A stretch of 10,181 nt of DNA, from the NCBI GenBank assembly GCA_905234575.1, contig CAJOIG010000046.1:1-10181 (forward strand), read 5' to 3'. Shown one piece after another: positions 6,651 to 10,181 of this stretch. Each line of letters starts with the position of its first letter. Within the stretch, counting starts at the first letter, position 1. The notes under the pieces were generated by a model, which was not told the DNA's origin, searched no databases, and worked only from the letters and a program-made list of their open reading frames with translations. The DNA is from an uncultured Oscillospiraceae bacterium (lineage in GTDB: Bacteria; Bacillota; Clostridia; Oscillospirales; Oscillospiraceae). The position numbers and the translations under genes are program-made.

Positions 6651-7399
6651 CCCGGCCGAAGCTCCTGTTCCTCGGCTCCCTGGGATGCCTCTTCCTCGCG
6701 TTTCTCCTGCGGTTCGTCGCCGTGGGCTTCCAGTTTTCCGCGCTGCTCTTCGTCTGTCTTGCGGCGGTGCTCGCGTTCTACGGGCTGATGGACCGATGGA
6801 AAACGAAAGCGGCGAAGCTCCTCGCCGTCGCCATGACGGCTGTGCTCACCGTCGGGCTCGTCCTGTTCACGGTCGCGGAGGTCCCGGTCTGGCGGGACGG
6901 CCGCTCGGACGAGGATACCGACGCGCCGTATCTCATCGTGTTCGGCGCGGCGGTCCACGGGACGACGCCCTCCCTCGCCATGACCGAGCGGACGGACGCC
7001 GCCCTCGCGTGGCTTACGGACCACCCGGACGGCGTCGCCATCCTCTCCGGCGGGCAGGGGGACGGCGAGGACATCTCCGAGGCTGAGGCAATGTACGACT
7101 GGCTCACCGCCCGGGGCGTCGCGCCGGAGCGCCTTTTCATGGAGACGCTCTCCACCTCCAGCTACGAAAACCTGCTCTTTTCTATGCGCGTCATCGCCGA
7201 GCGCGGCGGCGACCCGAACGGACGGGTGGCTCTCTGCTCGACGGAGTACCATCTCTGCCGCCTGTGCTACATGGCGCGGTCGCTCGGCGTCACGCCGGTG
7301 CGCGTCGCGGCGCACAGCACCCACCCCGCCCTGCGGCTGAACTTCGCCGTGCGCGAGGCCTTTGCCCTGTGGAGCCTGTGGCTCTTCGGGGTCGGATAA
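6647..7399 (+). CDS. YdcF family membrane protein (DUF218, ElyC/SanA-like)
   Basis: A 250-residue protein with three likely membrane segments (about 5-27, 29-46, 56-77), then a DUF218 domain from about 93 to the end. Family motifs are L96-I97-V98-F99-G100-A101-A102, L133-S134-G135-G136-Q137-G138, E145-A-E147, E161-R162-L163-F164 with E166 and S171/S172-x-E174-N175, and T199-E200-Y201-H202-x-x-R205. Relatives such as ElyC and SanA act in the envelope of enterobacteria; the biochemical activity of this family is not settled. The ATG at 6647 overlaps the ABC-F stop in an ATGA, and GGGAGG at 6631-6636 lies 10 bases upstream, so the two are translationally coupled. The position downstream of a peptidoglycan synthase pair fits an envelope role, but that is inference only. 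Confidence 0.88.
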   Translation: MTRPKLLFLGSLGCLFLAFLLRFVAVGFQFSALLFVCLAAVLAFYGLMDRWKTKAAKLLAVAMTAVLTVGLVLFTVAEVPVWRDGRSDEDTDAPYLIVFGAAVHGTTPSLAMTERTDAALAWLTDHPDGVAILSGGQGDGEDISEAEAMYDWLTARGVAPERLFMETLSTSSYENLLFSMRVIAERGGDPNGRVALCSTEYHLCRLCYMARSLGVTPVRVAAHSTHPALRLNFAVREAFALWSLWLFGVG

Positions 7400-7422
7400 T
7401 CTGAACAAAAACGAGGTACGAT

Positions 7423-8049
7423 ATGGACCAGCACGATCGATGGCTGCACTGGGCAAACGAGCTGCAGAGCCTTGCCCAGGCGGGAATCTACTACGGCTCC
7501 AACGTGTTCGACAAGGAGCGCTACGAGCGCATCCAGGAGATCGCGACGGAGATCACGGCCCACATGACGGACCTGCCCCTCGAAAAGGCCCGGGAGCTTT
7601 TCGCCTCGGACTCTGGGTATCTCACCCCCAAGCTCGACACCCGCGCCGCCATCTTTGACGACGACGGCCGGGTCCTTTTGGTGCGGGAGGCGTCCGGGAT
7701 GTGGGCGCTGCCCGGCGGCTGGGTGGACGTGGACCAGTCCATCCTCGAAAACGCCGTGAAGGAAGTCCGGGAGGAGGCGGGACTCACCGTCCGCGCCGAC
7801 CGGCTCGCCGCCGTCCTCGACCGGGACAAGCACAATAACCCCCGGTACGGACGCAAGATCATCCTGTGCTTCGTCCTCTGCACCGTGCTCGGCGGGCAGT
7901 TCCAGCCGAACACCGAGACGACGGAATCCGGGTATTTCTCCCTGGATGCGCTGCCGGAGCCCCTGGCCCTGCAGAAGACCACGCCGGAGGAGCTGCGCCT
8001 GTGCTACGAGGCCTGGCTCGACCCGGCAAAGCCCACGTTTTTTGACTGA
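7423..8049 (+). CDS. Nudix hydrolase with N-terminal NUDIX_N-type domain
   Basis: A 208-residue soluble hydrolase. An N-terminal helical domain of about 65 residues (rich in aromatic, Glu and Arg residues) matches the small domain found before some Firmicute ADP-ribose or nucleoside-diphosphate-sugar Nudix enzymes. The Nudix fold follows, about 70-205. The Nudix box spans 99-121: G99, five residues, Q105 (usually Glu), seven residues, K113-E114-V115-R116-E117-E118-A119-G120-L121. The metal ligands E114, E117 and E118 are kept. Gln for the first Glu and Lys for the Arg are deviations that I recall as usual in this subfamily. The substrate cannot be assigned; ADP-ribose or a related nucleoside diphosphate is the likeliest class. 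The start is supported by GAGGT (7413-7417), 5 bases before the ATG. It lies 23 bases after ydcF and 26 bases before tldD, with no hairpin in either gap. Confidence 0.92.
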   Translation: MDQHDRWLHWANELQSLAQAGIYYGSNVFDKERYERIQEIATEITAHMTDLPLEKARELFASDSGYLTPKLDTRAAIFDDDGRVLLVREASGMWALPGGWVDVDQSILENAVKEVREEAGLTVRADRLAAVLDRDKHNNPRYGRKIILCFVLCTVLGGQFQPNTETTESGYFSLDALPEPLALQKTTPEELRLCYEAWLDPAKPTFFD

Positions 8050-8063
8050 ACCAATCCAATCGC

Positions 8064-8070
8064 AAGGAGA
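8064..8070 (+). promoter_or_regulatory. Ribosome binding site of tldD
   Basis: AAGGAGA lies 5 bases before the ATG at 8076, in the 26-base gap after the Nudix gene. No promoter or terminator fits in this gap, so tldD is probably read from upstream. Confidence 0.7.
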
Positions 8071-8075
8071 TCATC

Positions 8076-9461
8076 ATGCTCGAAGACATCCTCACCCCCT
8101 GCCGGGCGCTCTTTCCCGACGGCGCCCACACCGAGCTGCGCGGACAGGTAAACCGCACGCGCCGGGTCGTCCTGCTGTCCGGGAATCTCATCCAGAACGT
8201 CCGCACGGACGTGTCCGGCGTCAGCGCCCGGGTCTATAAAAACGGCGTGTACGGCTTCTCGTCCATGGCGGAATACACCCCCGAGGCAGCCCGGGCGGTC
8301 TTGCGGGCCACGGCGGAAAACGCCGACTTCATGGACCGGCATGTGCGGAAAAACGGCGGGCCGCTCCCCACCGTGGACCGCCGGACCCTCGCCCCGGACC
8401 CGGACCTCGACGACGCGCCGCAGAGCGCCTATCTCGACTTCGCCCAGGCGCTGGACGCCCGCGTCGCCGCGCGGTACAAGAACCTCGTCAGCCGCCGGAT
8501 CGTGGTCTACGAGGACTCCATGGAAAAGCTGCTGCGCGTCTCCCAGGGCACGGACGCCCACCGTCTCGCGCCCCGTTGCTATTGCTACGTCTTCCTGACG
8601 GCGGAGACTCCGTCCGGCGTGCCGGTGGAGCTCTTCACCGTGGCGGGCGGCGAGGGCGGCTTCCGGCAGAACTTTTCCGATCCCGCCGCGCTGGACGAGA
8701 AGATCGACGAGCTGTACGGGCACGTCATGAAAAAGCGCGAGGGCGTCTACGCGGACGCCGGGGAAAAGACCGTCGTCCTCGGCGGCATGATGACCGGGAT
8801 GCTGTCCCACGAGGCCGTGGGACACACCGTGGAGGCGGACATCGTCGCCGGCGGCAGCGTCGCCGCGCACTGCCTCGGCCGCCGCGTGGCCTCCGACAAG
8901 GTCACCATGACGGACTTCGCCCACCACGCCTTCGGGGAGCGCTGTCCGCTCCCGGTGTTCGTGGACGACGAGGGCACCCCCGCGGAGGACGTGCCCCTCA
9001 TCCAAAACGGCATCCTCACGGGTTATATGAACAGCCGGGAGAGCGCCGGCCGGTACGGCATGGCCCCCGGCGGAAACGCCCGGGCGTGGCTCTTCTCCGA
9101 CGAGCCCCTCATCCGCATGCGGAACACCGCCATCCACCCGGGCACGGACAGGCTCGAGGACATGATCGCCTCCGTGGACGACGGGTACTACCTCATCGCC
9201 TCCGGCAACGGCCAGGCGGACACCACGGGCGAGTTCATGTTCGGCGTGACCATGGGCTACGAGATCAAAAAGGGAAAGCTCGGCCGCGCCCTGCTGGACA
9301 CCACCGTTTCCGGCGTGGCCTTCGAGATGCTGAAGACCGTGGACATGGTCTCCGACACCGTGACCTGGGCAAGCTCCGGCTTCTGCGGCAAGAAGCAGCC
9401 CATGTCCGTCGGCATGGGCGGCCCCGCGCTGCGCTGCCGCATCACCATAGGAGGTCGCTGA
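8076..9461 (+). CDS. tldD: TldD, catalytic subunit of the TldD/TldE metalloprotease
   Basis: A 461-residue protein of the TldD/PmbA family. In E. coli, TldD and TldE form a heterodimeric zinc protease that degrades unfolded peptides, removes the microcin B17 leader and degrades the antitoxin CcdA. The active subunit is recognised by H245-E246-A247-V248-G249-H250 followed by E253-A254-D255 (HExxxH zinc motif plus the conserved EAD). A C-terminal G435-F436-C437-G438-K439 carries the Cys equivalent to the third metal ligand in TldD. Other family marks are D297-D298-E299-G300 (mid-domain DDEG), G332-G333-N334-x-R336 and R347-M348-R349-N350-T351. The length is close to that of E. coli TldD (about 480). 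No signal peptide, so cytoplasmic. Strong ribosome binding site upstream; tldE begins 1 base after its stop. No RiPP precursor or modification gene is seen nearby, so a general proteolytic role is the simpler reading. Confidence 0.94.
   Translation: MLEDILTPCRALFPDGAHTELRGQVNRTRRVVLLSGNLIQNVRTDVSGVSARVYKNGVYGFSSMAEYTPEAARAVLRATAENADFMDRHVRKNGGPLPTVDRRTLAPDPDLDDAPQSAYLDFAQALDARVAARYKNLVSRRIVVYEDSMEKLLRVSQGTDAHRLAPRCYCYVFLTAETPSGVPVELFTVAGGEGGFRQNFSDPAALDEKIDELYGHVMKKREGVYADAGEKTVVLGGMMTGMLSHEAVGHTVEADIVAGGSVAAHCLGRRVASDKVTMTDFAHHAFGERCPLPVFVDDEGTPAEDVPLIQNGILTGYMNSRESAGRYGMAPGGNARAWLFSDEPLIRMRNTAIHPGTDRLEDMIASVDDGYYLIASGNGQADTTGEFMFGVTMGYEIKKGKLGRALLDTTVSGVAFEMLKTVDMVSDTVTWASSGFCGKKQPMSVGMGGPALRCRITIGGR
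9449..9455 (+). promoter_or_regulatory. Strong ribosome binding site of tldE, inside the end of tldD
   Basis: A full AGGAGGT lies within the last codons of tldD (encoding I-G-G-R), 7 bases before the tldE ATG at 9463. It fixes the start and suggests that the two subunits are made together, with tldE translated independently and well. Confidence 0.8.
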
Positions 9462-9462
9462 C

Positions 9463-10181
9463 ATGGAAAAGCTGCAAAGCCTCGCGGAGCTCGTGCTCCG
9501 TATCGCAAAGGAATCCGGCGCGGACGACGCCCAGTGCGTTCTCTCGGACGCCGAGACCCGGGAGTTCAACATCGACGGCGGGGAGTTCTCCCTGATGCGG
9601 ACGCTCTTTGACCGGAGCGTTTCCGTCACCGTGCTCAAGGACCGCCGCCAGGGCAGCGTCGCGGTGAACCGCTTTGACGAGGACACCCTCCGCGCCGCAG
9701 TCCGGGACGCGCTGGCCTCCGCGGAGAGCGCCGCCCCGGACGAGGCACGGGAATTCGCTCCCGGCCCGAAAACGCGGGACTTCACCCTCGGCGCGCCCGA
9801 GCCCGACGCCGACGCGCTGTTCGAGCGGCTGCGGGAGTTCCGGGAGGACGTGGGCGAACGCCACCCGAAGCTGGTCCTCGAGCAGGTCATCGCGGAGCAT
9901 ACCCGCGTGAAACGGGTCTACGCGAACACGAACGGCGTGCTCTACCGCACGCTGGCCGGGCAGTACGGCCTCTCGACGACCTACTCCGCCCACGAGGGCG
10001 AGCTCGTCACCTCCATGTACGGCAGCAGCGCCTCCCTGGCCGACCTGCACACCCGATTCATCGACCTGCCCCTCGTGGACCGGGAGATGGGCGACGTGGA
10101 GCGTCAGCTCGGCGCGGCGCCCGTCGAGGGCAAGTTCACCGGCACGGCGGTCTTTGCTCCCGGCTGCCTCGCGGGGAGCGT
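9463..10181 (+). CDS. tldE: TldE/PmbA, partner subunit of the TldD protease (partial, C-terminus cut by window edge)
   Basis: The frame opens at ATG 9463, just after the AGGAGGT, and is still open at the right edge: 239 complete codons plus two bases. The N-terminal half fits the TldE/PmbA family. Helix 1-20 is followed by G19-A20-D21-D22-A23, E31-x-x-E34-F35 with I37, R49-S50-V51-S52-V53-T54-V55 and G64-S65-V66-A67-V68-N69. A linker comes next, then the second domain with R149-V150-Y151-A152-N153-T154-N155-G156-V157 and a region rich in Ser/Tyr/Thr. TldE is the non-catalytic partner, which lacks the HExxxH motif. The stretch where that motif would fall lies beyond the window, so the assignment rests on the N-terminal domain and on position directly after tldD. 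Full-length relatives have about 440-450 residues, so roughly half is missing here. Confidence 0.88.
   Translation, partial: MEKLQSLAELVLRIAKESGADDAQCVLSDAETREFNIDGGEFSLMRTLFDRSVSVTVLKDRRQGSVAVNRFDEDTLRAAVRDALASAESAAPDEAREFAPGPKTRDFTLGAPEPDADALFERLREFREDVGERHPKLVLEQVIAEHTRVKRVYANTNGVLYRTLAGQYGLSTTYSAHEGELVTSMYGSSASLADLHTRFIDLPLVDREMGDVERQLGAAPVEGKFTGTAVFAPGCLAGS

Noticed and set aside
7400..7422. A possible terminator or promoter between ydcF and the Nudix gene.
   Set aside because: The 23 bases hold a ribosome binding site but no hairpin and no promoter hexamers.
8004..9890. A 628-codon minus-strand open frame opposite tldD and tldE.
   Set aside because: Low-complexity Val/His/Gly/Ala composition, no domain, and full overlap with two well-supported plus-strand genes.

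Overview
The window is gene-dense, very GC-rich (roughly two thirds by eye) bacterial chromosome. The gene families point to a high-GC member of the Clostridia (Bacillota): a DUF975 membrane protein, a Gx transporter with a NusG-domain-II protein, an FHA/SEDS protein with its penicillin-binding partner, and clear AGGAGG-type ribosome binding sites. The taxonomic call is an inference from family content, not from a marker gene. I see no mobile element, CRISPR array, RNA gene or sign of recent transfer.

Layout. The window splits at one short AT-rich intergenic region (1577-1648). To the left, on the minus strand, lie three tightly coupled genes: a NusG-domain-II exported protein (1576-1238), a Gx transporter family protein (1241-720) and a DUF975 membrane protein (from 723 off the left edge). 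Each junction is a 4-bp ATGA stop/start overlap. To the right, on the plus strand, lie seven genes: an FHA-SEDS (FtsW/RodA-type) glycan polymerase (1649-3445), a class B-type penicillin-binding transpeptidase (3458-4768), an ABC-F ATPase (4773-6650), a YdcF/DUF218 membrane protein (6647-7399), a Nudix hydrolase (7423-8049), TldD (8076-9461) and TldE/PmbA (9463 off the right edge). Gaps on the plus side run from a 4-bp overlap to 26 bp with no visible terminator, so the seven may be one transcription unit.

How the genes work together. The SEDS polymerase and the transpeptidase next to it form a standard peptidoglycan synthase pair, polymerase plus crosslinker. The fused FHA domain suggests input from Ser/Thr phosphorylation, although two of its usual phosphothreonine contacts look altered. 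YdcF-type proteins are also tied to the envelope. ABC-F (ribosome), Nudix (nucleotide housekeeping) and TldD/TldE (a heterodimeric metalloprotease) have no evident link to wall synthesis beyond co-location. The NusGII/Gx pair resembles the eetA-eetB pair of flavin-based extracellular electron transfer loci, but no other member of such a locus lies in the window.

The most interesting signal is regulatory. The two gene sets are driven by two near-consensus sigma-A-type promoters on opposite strands that occupy the same 34 bp. Each -35 hexamer shares a base pair with the other promoter's -10 hexamer, so two polymerases could not bind at once. The leftward promoter also lies so close to its gene that the message is predicted to be leaderless. 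I found no clearly new multi-gene system; the rest reads as ordinary housekeeping and envelope genes.
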